Shown in pieces: positions 27,185 to 36,052 of a stretch of DNA of 64,000 nt. The position numbers and the translations under genes were made by a program. Position 1 is the stretch's first letter. Each line of letters begins with the position of its first letter. The DNA comes from Rhodococcus pseudokoreensis (lineage in GTDB: Bacteria; Actinomycetota; Actinomycetes; Mycobacteriales; Mycobacteriaceae), in assembly GCF_017068395.1 (NCBI RefSeq), contig NZ_CP070619.1:6262001-6326000 (forward strand). Reading direction: 5' to 3'. A model generated the notes under the pieces. That model worked only from the letters and a program-made list of their open reading frames with translations, made no database searches and was not told where the DNA came from.

Positions 27185-28219
27185 CTATCGCAGCGTCGAT
27201 GCCCGCTCGATGAGTTCGACCGGGAGCTTCACCGATTCGACGTCGTTGCCGGCGATGATCGACAGGAGATGACGTACACCCGTCGCGCCGATGAGGCGGG
27301 CGGGTGACCGGATGGTGGTCAGCGGGACCGGAAGCTGGGCGACCACCGGAATGTCGTTGTAGCCGACCAGTGCGAGGTCGTCGGGGATGTGCAGTCCGAG
27401 GTCGCGGGCGACGCCGAGGACGCCGATCGCGATGGTGTCGCTGACGGTGAAGATCGCCTCGGGGCGCGAATCCGACTCCAGAAGGACGGTGGCCGCGGCG
27501 ACACCGCCGGACACGTCGAAGTCGGAGCGCACGACGCGGTCCGGTCCCAGTTCGATGCCGTTCTCGGCCAGTGCGTCCCGGAATCCGGCGAGCCGGTCGC
27601 GGGAGGTGCTGGCGTGGTCGGGGCCGGCGATGGCGGCGATCTCGGTGAACCCGCGGTCGAGGAGGTGGCGTCCGGCGAGGTAGCCGCCGCGGTGGTCGTC
27701 GCCGGACACGAACGGCAGACCGACGTCGGCGTGCCGGTTGAGTTGCAGCATCGGCAGCGATCCCACCGACAGCGAGTCGACGAATTCGCGGCCGGGGCTG
27801 TGCAGGCTGCTGAGTAGGAGGCCGTCGACCTGCCTGCTGACGAGGAACTCGATGGCGCGGCGCTGGGCGTCGAGGTCGTCGGGTGGGCTCGACAGCAGCA
27901 CCGAGTAGCCGGCCTGCGTGGCCGTCTCCTCGATGCCCTGGAACATGGTCGCGACCACCCCGTCGGTGAGTCGCGGCATGACGACGCCGAGGGTGGTGGT
28001 CTTGCGGGTCCGCAGGCTCGCGGCCCACAGGTTCGGCTGGTAGCCGAGTTCCACCGCCACCTCGCGCACCCGCAGTGCGGCCTCGGACCAGCCGTCGGCG
28101 GGTTCGGGTTGCCGGAGCACCCGGGACGCCGTCGACACGTGGACGCCGGCGCGTTCGGCGATCTCGCGGAGGGTCGGCGGACGCCCGGAGGTGCGTGTCG
28201 GGCGGTCCGGCAGGTTCAC
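27185..28219 (-). CDS. LacI-family transcriptional regulator
   Basis: 344 residues. N-terminal LacI helix-turn-helix TLREIAERAGVHVSTASRVL and hinge region NLWAASLRTRKTTTLGVV, then a periplasmic-binding-like effector domain (VDGLLLSSLHS, PFVSGDDHRGGYLAGRHLLDRG, FTVSDTIAIGVL). GTG 28219 is preferred over TTG 28225 because gagga is correctly spaced. Divergent from gcdH and its CoA-transferase, with a 28-bp near-palindrome at 28311 in between, so it probably controls glutarate catabolism, which would be an unusual effector class for LacI. Confidence 0.88.
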   Translation of the reverse strand: MNLPDRPTRTSGRPPTLREIAERAGVHVSTASRVLRQPEPADGWSEAALRVREVAVELGYQPNLWAASLRTRKTTTLGVVMPRLTDGVVATMFQGIEETATQAGYSVLLSSPPDDLDAQRRAIEFLVSRQVDGLLLSSLHSPGREFVDSLSVGSLPMLQLNRHADVGLPFVSGDDHRGGYLAGRHLLDRGFTEIAAIAGPDHASTSRDRLAGFRDALAENGIELGPDRVVRSDFDVSGGVAAATVLLESDSRPEAIFTVSDTIAIGVLGVARDLGLHIPDDLALVGYNDIPVVAQLPVPLTTIRSPARLIGATGVRHLLSIIAGNDVESVKLPVELIERASTLR

Positions 28220-28310
28220 GGGCAATCCTCGCGGTCGGGGTCGGGGACCTGGCAGACCTCGGTGTTGACGTCCGCCGGAACGCGCCCTAGTCTACGTGAC
28301 GAAATCGTTC

Positions 28311-28338
28311 GTGCAATCGTTCTCGCGAACGTTTGCAC
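28311..28338. promoter_or_regulatory. Candidate LacI operator between the LacI gene and gcdH
   Basis: Imperfect 28-bp palindrome: outer arms GTGCAA (28311) and TTGCAC (28333-28338), inner arms CGTTC and GAACG around a central TCGC. LacI-family sites are usually such palindromes with a CG-containing centre. It lies 30 bp before the gcdH ATG and 91 bp from the LacI start. Confidence 0.6.
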
Positions 28339-28367
28339 ATCAGCCCCACCGGCCCCGTGGAGGAACA

Positions 28368-29540
28368 ATGTCCGACTCGCAGTCCCTGTCCCAGCTGTTC
28401 GCCCTCGACTCGTTGCTCGACACCGAGGAGATCGCGATCCGCGACACCGTGCGCCGATTCGCGGACGAGAAGATCCGCCCCCACATCGGCGAATGGTTCG
28501 AGGCGGCGGCGCTGCCCGTGCGCGAGCTCGCGGAGGGGCTGGGCGAACTCGGCGTCCTCGGCATGCACCTCGACGGCTACGGCTGCGCCGGCATGAGCGC
28601 CACCGCCTACGGCCTGGCCTGCCTGGAACTCGAGGCCGTCGACTCCGGAATCCGCAGCCTCGTGTCGGTGCAGGGCTCGCTGGCGATGTTCGCGATCCAC
28701 CACTACGGCAGCGAGGACCAGAAGCAGGAGTGGCTGCCCCGCATGGCCGCGGGCAAGGCGATCGGCTGCTTCGGTCTGACCGAGCCCGACTTCGGCTCCA
28801 ACCCCGCAGGCATGCGCACCAACGCCAAGCGGGACGGCGACGACTGGATCCTCAACGGCACGAAGATGTGGATCACCAACGGATCCGTCGCCGACGTCGC
28901 CGTCGTGTGGGCGCGCACCGACGACGGCATTCGCGGATTCGTCGTGCCGACCGACACCCCCGGCTTCTCGGCGCCCGAGATCAAGCACAAGATGTCGCTG
29001 CGGGCGTCCGTCACCTCGGAACTCGTGCTCGAGGACGTCCGGCTGCCCGAATCGGCGATGCTGCCCGAGGCCAAGGGGCTGGGCGGCCCGCTGGGCTGCC
29101 TCAACGAGGCCCGGTTCGGCATCATCTTCGGTGCGATGGGCGCCGCCCGCGACTGCCTCGAGTCCGCGATCTCCTACGCGCAGGACCGTCAGGTGTTCGA
29201 CAAGTCGCTCGCCGCCTACCAGATCACTCAGGTCAAGATCGCCGACATGGCCCTCGAGGTCGGCAAGGGGCACCTGCTGGCCTACCACCTCGGACGTCTG
29301 AAGGATCGCGGCGAGGCGCGCCCCGAGCAGGTCAGCACGGGCAAGCTGAACAACGTCCGCGAGGCCATCGCCATCGCCCGCGAGTGCCGCACGATTCTCG
29401 GCGCCAACGGAATCACGTTGGAATACCCCGTGATCCGGCACGCCAACAACCTCGAGTCGGTGCTGACGTACGAGGGGACGTCCGAGGTGCACCAGTTGGT
29501 GATCGGCCGGGCGCTGACGGGCGAGGCAGCGTTCCGGTGA
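28368..29540 (+). CDS. gcdH: Glutaryl-CoA dehydrogenase
   Basis: 390 residues, the usual size. It oxidises and decarboxylates glutaryl-CoA to crotonyl-CoA with FAD. It follows human GCDH closely: GIRSLVSVQGSLAM (substrate-binding Arg), GCFGLTEPDFGSNP, LNGTKMWITNG, KMSLRASVTSELVLEDV, GGPLGCLNEARFGI, and TYEGTSEVHQLVIGRALTG with the catalytic Glu near 369. ATG 28368 has SD ggaggaac. The next gene, a CaiB-type CoA-transferase, overlaps by 4 bp; together they would activate and oxidise glutarate from lysine or dicarboxylate breakdown. Confidence 0.9.
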   Translation: MSDSQSLSQLFALDSLLDTEEIAIRDTVRRFADEKIRPHIGEWFEAAALPVRELAEGLGELGVLGMHLDGYGCAGMSATAYGLACLELEAVDSGIRSLVSVQGSLAMFAIHHYGSEDQKQEWLPRMAAGKAIGCFGLTEPDFGSNPAGMRTNAKRDGDDWILNGTKMWITNGSVADVAVVWARTDDGIRGFVVPTDTPGFSAPEIKHKMSLRASVTSELVLEDVRLPESAMLPEAKGLGGPLGCLNEARFGIIFGAMGAARDCLESAISYAQDRQVFDKSLAAYQITQVKIADMALEVGKGHLLAYHLGRLKDRGEARPEQVSTGKLNNVREAIAIARECRTILGANGITLEYPVIRHANNLESVLTYEGTSEVHQLVIGRALTGEAAFR

Positions 29541-30691
29541 GCGGGTCGCTCGAATCTGCTCGGAGTGGGTCGCTCGAGGGCCTGCTGATCGCCGACTTCG
29601 GGCGGGTGCTCGCCGGGCCGTACGCCACGATGCTGCTCGCCGATCTCGGCGCCGAGGTCGTGAAGATCGAGCGCGCCGGCGTCGGCGACGACACGCGGCA
29701 GTGGGGTCCGCCGTGGGTGGGCGACGAGTCCACCTATTTCCAGTCCGTCAACCGCAACAAGCGGTCCTTCGCCTGGGATCTGCGCGACCCCGTCGACCTG
29801 GAACAGGCACGGGAACTGGCCGCCCGGGCCGACGTGGTGGTGGAGAACTTCCTGCCCGGCACCATGGACCGGCTCGGGCTCGGCTACGACGCCGTGCGGG
29901 AGATCAATCCCGACGTCGTCTACTGCTCCGTGACCGGGTTCGGCGGCCAGAACAACCTCCCCGGATACGACCTGCTCATCCAGGCCGTCGGCGGGCTGAT
30001 GAGCATCACCGGTCCGGAACCCGGCGTTCCGACGAAGGTCGGGGTGGCCGTCGTCGACGTCATCACCGGGCTGCACGCCGCGGTCGGGATCCTGGCGGCG
30101 CTGCGTCACCGCGACCGGAGCGGGGAGGGGCAGCGGGTCGAGGTGAACCTGCTGTCGTCGCTGCTGTCCGCGCTCGCGAACCAGACGTCGGGGTATGTGG
30201 GCGCCGGTGTCGTCCCGCAGGCGATGGGCAACCGGCATCCCAGCATCGCGCCGTACGAGGTGTTCCGGACCGGCGACCGTCCGCTGGTGCTGGCGGTGGG
30301 GAACAACCGTCAGTTCGCCTCTCTCGTCGAGGTTCTCGGTGTGCCCGAACTCGCCGGCGACGAGCGGTACGCGACCAACACGCAACGGGTGGCGCACCGC
30401 GAGCAACTGGTCCGGGACATCACCGACGCGCTGTCCGTGGACTCCGCGGACGTGTGGTTCGAGAAGCTGACCGAGCAGGGTGTCCCGTGCGGGCCGCTCA
30501 ACGACATCGCCGACGCGGTGGCGCTCGCCGAGCGGCTCGGGCTGAACCCGGTGGTCGAGATCGACGATCCGCGCAGGGACCGGCCGGTGCGGCAGGTGGC
30601 GAACCCGATCCGGCTCAGCGCCACTCCGGCGAGCTATCGCAGCGCCCCGCCGCGGCTGGGCGAGGACACCCCAGCCGTGAGTACTTGTTAA
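29537..30691 (+). CDS. CaiB/BaiF family CoA-transferase (probable succinyl-CoA:glutarate CoA-transferase)
   Basis: 384 residues from a GTG overlapping the gcdH stop. Class III CoA-transferase features: VLAGPYATMLLADLGAEVVKIE, FLPGTMDRLGLGYDAV, SVTGFGGQNNLPGYDLLIQA with the likely catalytic Asp in GYD, and GNRHPSIAPYEVF. Coupled to gcdH, it most likely moves CoA from succinyl-CoA to glutarate, as the SUGCT/GcdG relatives do; specificity is inferred from context. The C-terminal VSTC and TAA come from the 46-bp palindrome copy 3, so the end of the protein is formed by the repeat. Confidence 0.82.
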   Translation: MSGSLESARSGSLEGLLIADFGRVLAGPYATMLLADLGAEVVKIERAGVGDDTRQWGPPWVGDESTYFQSVNRNKRSFAWDLRDPVDLEQARELAARADVVVENFLPGTMDRLGLGYDAVREINPDVVYCSVTGFGGQNNLPGYDLLIQAVGGLMSITGPEPGVPTKVGVAVVDVITGLHAAVGILAALRHRDRSGEGQRVEVNLLSSLLSALANQTSGYVGAGVVPQAMGNRHPSIAPYEVFRTGDRPLVLAVGNNRQFASLVEVLGVPELAGDERYATNTQRVAHREQLVRDITDALSVDSADVWFEKLTEQGVPCGPLNDIADAVALAERLGLNPVVEIDDPRRDRPVRQVANPIRLSATPASYRSAPPRLGEDTPAVSTC

Positions 30692-30719
30692 CCGCCGGAC
30701 GTTGATAAGTACTCACGGG
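30674..30719. repeat. 46-bp palindrome, copy 3
   Basis: GCCGTGAGTACTT...AAGTACTCACGGG, with one change at the first base and a more degenerate right inner arm (GACGTTGAT) than copy 2. It starts inside the last codons of the CoA-transferase and supplies its TAA stop. Exactly 46 bp like the other two. Confidence 0.9.
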
Positions 30720-30829
30720 GGCTCTTTCCTAAGGGAGTGTTAGGAAGGCTCCGCGGCCCTTCCGTATCGATGTGACGTGACCCACTGTGGTGTGAACGCA
30801 GAGATCCATGGCATCGAGAGGAGTCCCGC

Positions 30830-32197
30830 GTGAGCACCACATCGACGGGTGAGCGCCGAGTCATCGGCAATGTTTTGAAGGGTTCGGTCGGCAACCTGAT
30901 CGAATGGTACGACTGGTACGTCTACGCGGCGTTCAGTGTGTATTTCGCGAAGGAGTTCTTCCCCGAGGGCGACACAACCGCGCAGTTGCTTTCCACGGCA
31001 GCGGTTTTCGCGGTCGGGTTCCTCATGCGGCCGATCGGCGGCTGGATCATGGGCCGGTACGCAGACCGGCACGGGCGCCGGTCGGCGCTCACCCTGTCGG
31101 TGACGGTGATGGCGGCGGGTTCGCTCGTCATCGCCGTCACGCCGTCGTACGCGAGCATCGGGATCGTGGCACCGGTGCTGCTGGTGATCGCCCGGATGCT
31201 GCAGGGACTGTCGGTCGGTGGCGAGTACGCCACCAGCGCCACGTACCTGGCGGAGGTCGCGTCGCCCGGCCGGCGGGGGTTCTACTCGAGCTTCCAGTAC
31301 GTCACGCTCGTCGCCGGTCAGCTGATCGCGCTGGGTGTGCAGATCGTCCTGCAGTTGACGCTGCCTGCGGAGGCCATGCAGTCGTGGGGCTGGCGGATCC
31401 CGTTCCTCATCGGCGCCGCCGGTGCCGTCGCGGTGATGTGGCTCCGTCGCACGATGGACGAGTCGGAGGCGTTCACCGAAGAGGTGGAGGCCACGCGTGA
31501 CGACGACGCGCCGGCGAGTGGGCCGAAGGAGGGTTCGCTGCGGATGCTGCTGCAGTACCCCCGCGAATGCCTGCTGGTGTGCGCGCTGACGCTGGGTGGG
31601 TGCGTGGCGTTCTACACGTACACCACGTACATGCAGAAGTACATGATCAACACCTCCGGCATCTCCAAGGACACGGTGGCGTGGATCAACTTCGCGGCCC
31701 TGCTGGTGTTCATCGTGCTGCAGCCGATCGGCGGCGCACTGTCCGACCGCATCGGCCGCCGGAAGCTGCTCATCTTCTTCGGCGTGGGCGGAACCGTCCT
31801 GACCGTGCCGCTGATGACCGTGCTCGGGAAGACGACGAACCCGCTCGTCGCGTTCGCGCTGATGATGCTGGGGCTGATCGTCGTCACCGGCTACACGTCG
31901 GTGAACGCGATCGTGAAGACGGAGCTGTTCCCGACGAAGGTCCGCGCGCTCGGCGTCGGGTTGCCGTACGCCCTCACACTGGCGATTTTCGGCGGAACCG
32001 TCGAGACCGTCGCCCTCGCCCTGAAGCGGGCAGGCCACGAATCGCTATTCTTCTACTACGTGACCGGGTGTATCGCCATCTCGCTCGTCGTCTACGTCTT
32101 CATGCGTGAGACTTCGAACGGTTCGCCCCTCGACCGGCCGGCCAGCCGGGAGGACACCCCGGACGACGACGTCGAGCTGGTCGACTCGCGGAGCTGA
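30830..32197 (+). CDS. MFS metabolite:H+ symporter (MHS family, KgtP-like)
   Basis: 455 residues, 12 helices. MHS signatures: GNLIEWYDWYVYAAFSVYFA near the N-terminus, RPIGGWIMGRYADRHGRR, and GLSVGGEYATSATYLAE. This family imports 2-oxoglutarate, citrate, proline/betaine and similar small acids. GTG start with SD gagagg. It is 15 bp before a two-component system and a TAXI lipoprotein gene, and follows the glutarate genes, so a dicarboxylate substrate is a reasonable guess. Unlike KgtP, a charged acidic C-terminal tail (EDTPDDDVELVD) is present. Confidence 0.85.
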   Translation: MSTTSTGERRVIGNVLKGSVGNLIEWYDWYVYAAFSVYFAKEFFPEGDTTAQLLSTAAVFAVGFLMRPIGGWIMGRYADRHGRRSALTLSVTVMAAGSLVIAVTPSYASIGIVAPVLLVIARMLQGLSVGGEYATSATYLAEVASPGRRGFYSSFQYVTLVAGQLIALGVQIVLQLTLPAEAMQSWGWRIPFLIGAAGAVAVMWLRRTMDESEAFTEEVEATRDDDAPASGPKEGSLRMLLQYPRECLLVCALTLGGCVAFYTYTTYMQKYMINTSGISKDTVAWINFAALLVFIVLQPIGGALSDRIGRRKLLIFFGVGGTVLTVPLMTVLGKTTNPLVAFALMMLGLIVVTGYTSVNAIVKTELFPTKVRALGVGLPYALTLAIFGGTVETVALALKRAGHESLFFYYVTGCIAISLVVYVFMRETSNGSPLDRPASREDTPDDDVELVDSRS

Positions 32198-32212
32198 TCG
32201 AAGGGAAGTGAC

Positions 32213-32872
32213 GTGCAGATCGCGGTGGTCGAGGACGACGACGGAGTCGGCGACGCACTCGTGGAGGCGCTGGGAACCCACGGCCACGAGGCGGTGCGCA
32301 TGCGCCGCGGCTCCGATCTCCTTCTCGGCCATCGCGGTATGGACGCGGTGATCCTCGACCTCGGTCTCCCCGACGCGGACGGCCTGCAGGTGCTCCGGCA
32401 GCTGCGGGCCGTCAGCGACGTTCCGGTGGTGATCCTCACGGCCCGCGACGACGAACGGTCGGTCGTGCGGGGACTGCGCGGCGGTGCGGACGACTACCTC
32501 GTCAAACCGGCGCGGCTCGCGGAATTGCTGGCCCGGCTCGACGTCGTGACCCAGCGCAGGCGCGCGACCGGACCCTCGGCCGGGGAGACGGTCACCGAGG
32601 GTGATGTGGTGGTCGATCTGGCGGCACGCGAGGTGGAGGTCGGCGGGACGCAGGTTACCTTGACGGCCAAGGAGTTCGAGCTGCTCGAGGTGCTCGTGAC
32701 CCGTCCCGGCGCCGCGGTGAGCCGGCAGCAGTTGATGGACGCCGTCTGGGGCGACGCGTATGTGGCAATCTCCCGCACCCTCGACGTGCACATGACGGGG
32801 CTGCGCGCGAAACTGGGCCGCCCCGGCCTCATCTCGACCATCCGCGGGTACGGCTACCGCTGGGGCACCTGA
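32213..32872 (+). CDS. OmpR-family response regulator (TctD-like)
   Basis: 219 residues. Receiver domain with acidic pocket VVEDDDG, phospho-acceptor Asp in VILDLGLPD, and Lys in YLVKPAR; C-terminal winged helix with LTAKEFELLEVLVTRPGAAVSRQQLMDAVWG, RTLDVHMTGLRAKL and the end motif IRGYGYRW. GTG start. Partner of the histidine kinase 1 bp downstream. It probably controls this operon and perhaps the neighbouring glutarate genes. Confidence 0.92.
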   Translation: MQIAVVEDDDGVGDALVEALGTHGHEAVRMRRGSDLLLGHRGMDAVILDLGLPDADGLQVLRQLRAVSDVPVVILTARDDERSVVRGLRGGADDYLVKPARLAELLARLDVVTQRRRATGPSAGETVTEGDVVVDLAAREVEVGGTQVTLTAKEFELLEVLVTRPGAAVSRQQLMDAVWGDAYVAISRTLDVHMTGLRAKLGRPGLISTIRGYGYRWGT

Positions 32873-32873
32873 C

Positions 32874-34295
32874 GTGCGCCGCCGGGTGCTCGCCGTCCTG
32901 CTGGTGTTCGCGGCCGTCGCAGTGGTGGCCTTCGCCGTCCCCCTTGCGCTGGCCACCAGCGCCGGGCGGACTCAGGCCCTGCGGCTGAGTCGGGAGGCGG
33001 ACGCGACGCATTTCGCGAGCCTCGCCGGGCAGACCCAGGCCCCCGGAAGTACCACGCTGCTGCGGGAGGAGGTGGCCCGCTACCACGAGTTGTACGGCGA
33101 GGGCGTCCTCATCGTCGACGCCAGGGGCAACGTCCGCGCGGGGGCGGGACTGTCGCCGGACGACACCGACGTCGCCGCGGCGATCACGGCGGGACTGCGC
33201 AACCAGAAGCAGGGGATCAGCGGTTCGCTGACCCCGTGGTCGGCGAACCGGGTGCTGTCGGCTGTGCCCGTCGGCACCGGGGCGCAGGTGGACGGCGCCG
33301 TCGTGCTGGACGTGTCCACCCGCGCCGCCCGGGAATCCATCCGGACGTCGTGGCTGGTGATCGTCGCGGGGGCGCTCGGCGCGCTGGCAGCGGTCACGGC
33401 CGTCGCGATCGCGCTGTCCCGGTGGACCGTTCGCCCGCTCGGGGCGCTCACCGCCAGGGTCGGCGCCCTGACCGAGGCGGTCCCGTCGCCGCGCCCGCGG
33501 GCGGGTCGCAACTCCGGGAGGCCCTCCGGCCGGTACAGCGGACCGCCGGAGGTGCAGGAACTCTCGAAGGCGTTCGACACCATGTCGGGCGCCGTCCAGG
33601 CGTCGGGTCAGGCGCAGCGTCAGCTGATCGCGGACACCGCCCATCAGCTCCGAAACCCGCTCGCGGCCCTGCACATCCGGCTCGATTCCCTCGGCCCGCA
33701 CGTCGCCGAGGCCGGTGCCGAAACCTACCGCCGGACGGGGATGGAGGTCGATCGGCTCGGCGGAATCCTGGACGGACTGCTGGCGCTCGCCGTCGCCGAA
33801 TCACCCGCCGACGCCGGCGAGGACGAGTCCGCGCGCGGCGAGTGCGACATCGGTGCCGTTCTCGCAGACCGTGCCGACGCCTGGACGGAGGCCCTCGGGG
33901 ATTCGGGGATGGCCCTCGCGTTCCGGCCACCGGCCGAACCGCTGGTCGCCGACTTCCGGGACAGTCACCTGTCCCAGGTCCTGGACGTCCTGCTCAGCAA
34001 CGCGCACGCGTACGCCGGCCGCGGGGCGACGGTCCGGATCGACACCGGAAGATCCGCCTCGGGAATCGAGATCCGGGTCAGCGACGACGGCGTCGGGGTG
34101 AGCGAGGACGAGATCGGCAAACTGTCTTCGCGGTTCTTCCGCGGGTCCGGGGCCGCGCAGCAGGGCACCGGGCTCGGACTGTCCATCGCGACCGCACTGG
34201 TCGAGGGCGGCGGTGGAACGCTGACGGTCGCTGCGGCCCGGCCGCACGGGCTGCAGGTCACGCTGACGCTTCCGGAACCGGCGGTGCCGGCGTGA
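32874..34295 (+). CDS. Sensor histidine kinase (TctE-like)
   Basis: 473 residues from GTG 32874. Two membrane helices (residues ~5-25 and ~160-182) bracket an extracellular sensing domain of about 130 residues. Then a HAMP-like linker, dimerisation/phosphoacceptor motif IADTAHQLRNPLAAL, N box VLLSNAHAYA, G1 VSDDGVGVSEDE, and GTGLGLSIA. Its stop overlaps the start of the TAXI lipoprotein gene, suggesting the binding protein may present ligand to the kinase. Confidence 0.92.
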   Translation: MRRRVLAVLLVFAAVAVVAFAVPLALATSAGRTQALRLSREADATHFASLAGQTQAPGSTTLLREEVARYHELYGEGVLIVDARGNVRAGAGLSPDDTDVAAAITAGLRNQKQGISGSLTPWSANRVLSAVPVGTGAQVDGAVVLDVSTRAARESIRTSWLVIVAGALGALAAVTAVAIALSRWTVRPLGALTARVGALTEAVPSPRPRAGRNSGRPSGRYSGPPEVQELSKAFDTMSGAVQASGQAQRQLIADTAHQLRNPLAALHIRLDSLGPHVAEAGAETYRRTGMEVDRLGGILDGLLALAVAESPADAGEDESARGECDIGAVLADRADAWTEALGDSGMALAFRPPAEPLVADFRDSHLSQVLDVLLSNAHAYAGRGATVRIDTGRSASGIEIRVSDDGVGVSEDEIGKLSSRFFRGSGAAQQGTGLGLSIATALVEGGGGTLTVAAARPHGLQVTLTLPEPAVPA

Positions 34296-35233
34296 TCACG
34301 CGACGAACACTGCTGCGCGGCGTCCTCGCCGCGGGCGCGACCGCGGCCACGGGTGCGGTTCTCGCCGCATGCTCGGATGGCGGCGCCGATCCGCTGCGGC
34401 TCGCCGCGGGTGAGGAGGGCGGATTCTTCTGGGAGTTCGCCCAGTTGACGGCCGCGGCCGCGGAACGTGCCGCACTGCCGGTGCGGATCGTCCCGCTCCG
34501 GACCGCCGGGTCGATGGAGAATCTGGCGGCGCTGGCGTCCGGGGAGGCGGAACTGGCCCTGAGCCTCGCCGACGCCGCCGTGTCGGCGATGGAGGCCGGC
34601 GCCGCATTCACCGCCCTCGGCAAGGTGTACGAGAACTACATGCAGCTCGCGGTGCGCGCCGATTCCGGGATCACGGACACCGCGCAGCTGCGGGGCACCC
34701 GAATCAGTCTGGGCGCCACAGGCTCCGGCGCGGAATTGACGGGCGAACGTATCCTCGACGTCCTGGGCCTGGCGGGTCCGGAAGACGTGACGCGACTGCA
34801 CCTGTCGATGACCGACGCGGGGCAGGCCCTACGGGACGGCACCGTCGACGCGGTGCTGTGGGCGGGCGGGGTGCCGACGCCGTCGTTCGCGGATCTCGGG
34901 ATCCCGCTGCGACTGCTCGACCTGTCCGCCGAACTGGAGCTACTGCGGGTGCGGTTCGGCCCACGATACGAGCCGGTGCTGATTCCGCCCGGCACGTACG
35001 GACAGCAGACGTCGGTCGCGACGATCGGTCTCGCGAACCTGCTTCTCGCCGACCCGTCCGTGTCCGACGACGCCGCGGGCGCGATCGTCGAGGTGCTCAT
35101 CGACCACGCGGCGGAACTGGTGCCGGATCAGGCGACCGGCAGCCAGTTCCTGGACCGGCAGTCGCTGATCGTCACCGCCGGCGTGCCGCTGCATCCCGGA
35201 GCGGCCGCGGCGTACCGCAGGCACCACGGCTGA
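34292..35233 (+). CDS. TAXI-family solute-binding lipoprotein
   Basis: 313 residues from GTG 34292, overlapping the kinase stop (GTGA). N-terminal TRRTLLRGVLAAGATAA resembles a Tat-type signal and is followed by VLAAC, a lipobox. The mature domain has the TAXI pattern: LRLAAGEEGGFFWEFAQLTA, lining AGSMENLAALASGEAELAL, and VRADSGITDTAQLRGTRISLGATGSGAELTGERIL. TAXI proteins normally feed TRAP transporters, but no DctM/DctQ-type membrane gene is next to it; the operon has an MHS symporter instead. It may act as a ligand-sensing partner for the kinase. Confidence 0.85.
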   Translation: MITRRTLLRGVLAAGATAATGAVLAACSDGGADPLRLAAGEEGGFFWEFAQLTAAAAERAALPVRIVPLRTAGSMENLAALASGEAELALSLADAAVSAMEAGAAFTALGKVYENYMQLAVRADSGITDTAQLRGTRISLGATGSGAELTGERILDVLGLAGPEDVTRLHLSMTDAGQALRDGTVDAVLWAGGVPTPSFADLGIPLRLLDLSAELELLRVRFGPRYEPVLIPPGTYGQQTSVATIGLANLLLADPSVSDDAAGAIVEVLIDHAAELVPDQATGSQFLDRQSLIVTAGVPLHPGAAAAYRRHHG

Positions 35234-35240
35234 CCGGGGT

Positions 35241-36035
35241 CTACTGCACCCGGGCGGCGACGAAGATGCGCCGGAACGGGAAGAACGTGCTCCCGTCCGG
35301 TCGCCGGGGATACGCCTCGTCGAGGAGCGGGACGAGTTCGTCGCGGAAGCGGTCCCAGTCCGGCGCCGAGAGGGCATCCTTGACCGGTCGGAGCGCCGTC
35401 CCGGTGATCCATTCCAGCACCGGGTTGTCCCCGGTCAACTGCTGGACGTACGTGGTCTCCCAGGCGTCGACGACGCACCCGGCGTCCGCGAGCAGTCCCG
35501 CGTACCCGACGGGATCGTCGACGACGTTCTCCGCCCGGAACGGCACGTCCGCCAACCACCGGGACCACCGCTCGGCCCCGGCGAGGTCCCGGACGATCGC
35601 GTGCGAGGGCGCGTCGAAGTTGCCGGGAACCTGCACCGCGATCCACGCCCCCGACGGCAGCTGTGCCGGCCAGCGGCGCAACAACTCCCGGTGCTCGGGC
35701 ACCCACTGCAGGGCGGCGTTGGAGACGACGACGTCGGTGTCGGGCTGCGGCGTCCAGTCGCGCACGTCCAGCCGGGCGGCGTCGAGTCCGCGGTCACGTG
35801 CGGCCCGCACCATCTCGGCTGAGCTGTCGGACGCCTCCAGGACGGCGTCCGGCCACCGCTGGGCGAGGCTGACGGTCAGGTTTCCCGGGCCGCAGCCGAG
35901 GTCGACGACGCGGCGGGGTGACCGCGTGTCGACGCGCGACAGCAACTCGTAGAACGGGCGCCCGCGATGGTCCGCGAAGGCGAGGTACTTGTCCGGATCC
36001 CAGATGTCGTCCACGCCTTCAAACGGTACGCCCAT
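35241..36035 (-). CDS. tam: Trans-aconitate 2-methyltransferase
   Basis: 264 residues. Tam family N-terminus [22 protein letters not shown], AdoMet motif [16 protein letters not shown], acidic [21 protein letters not shown], and C-terminal [12 protein letters not shown]. It methylates trans-aconitate, a non-enzymatic by-product that inhibits aconitase. ATG 36035 lacks a clear SD; GTG 36014 (before DDIWDPDKY) is an alternative that would bring the start closer to the usual family N-terminus. It converges on the TAXI gene with a 7-bp gap. The acyl-CoA dehydrogenase gene is 17 bp upstream in the same direction. Confidence 0.88.
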   Translation of the reverse strand: MGVPFEGVDDIWDPDKYLAFADHRGRPFYELLSRVDTRSPRRVVDLGCGPGNLTVSLAQRWPDAVLEASDSSAEMVRAARDRGLDAARLDVRDWTPQPDTDVVVSNAALQWVPEHRELLRRWPAQLPSGAWIAVQVPGNFDAPSHAIVRDLAGAERWSRWLADVPFRAENVVDDPVGYAGLLADAGCVVDAWETTYVQQLTGDNPVLEWITGTALRPVKDALSAPDWDRFRDELVPLLDEAYPRRPDGSTFFPFRRIFVAARVQ

Positions 36036-36052
36036 ACTGTTGCCGTGTGGGG

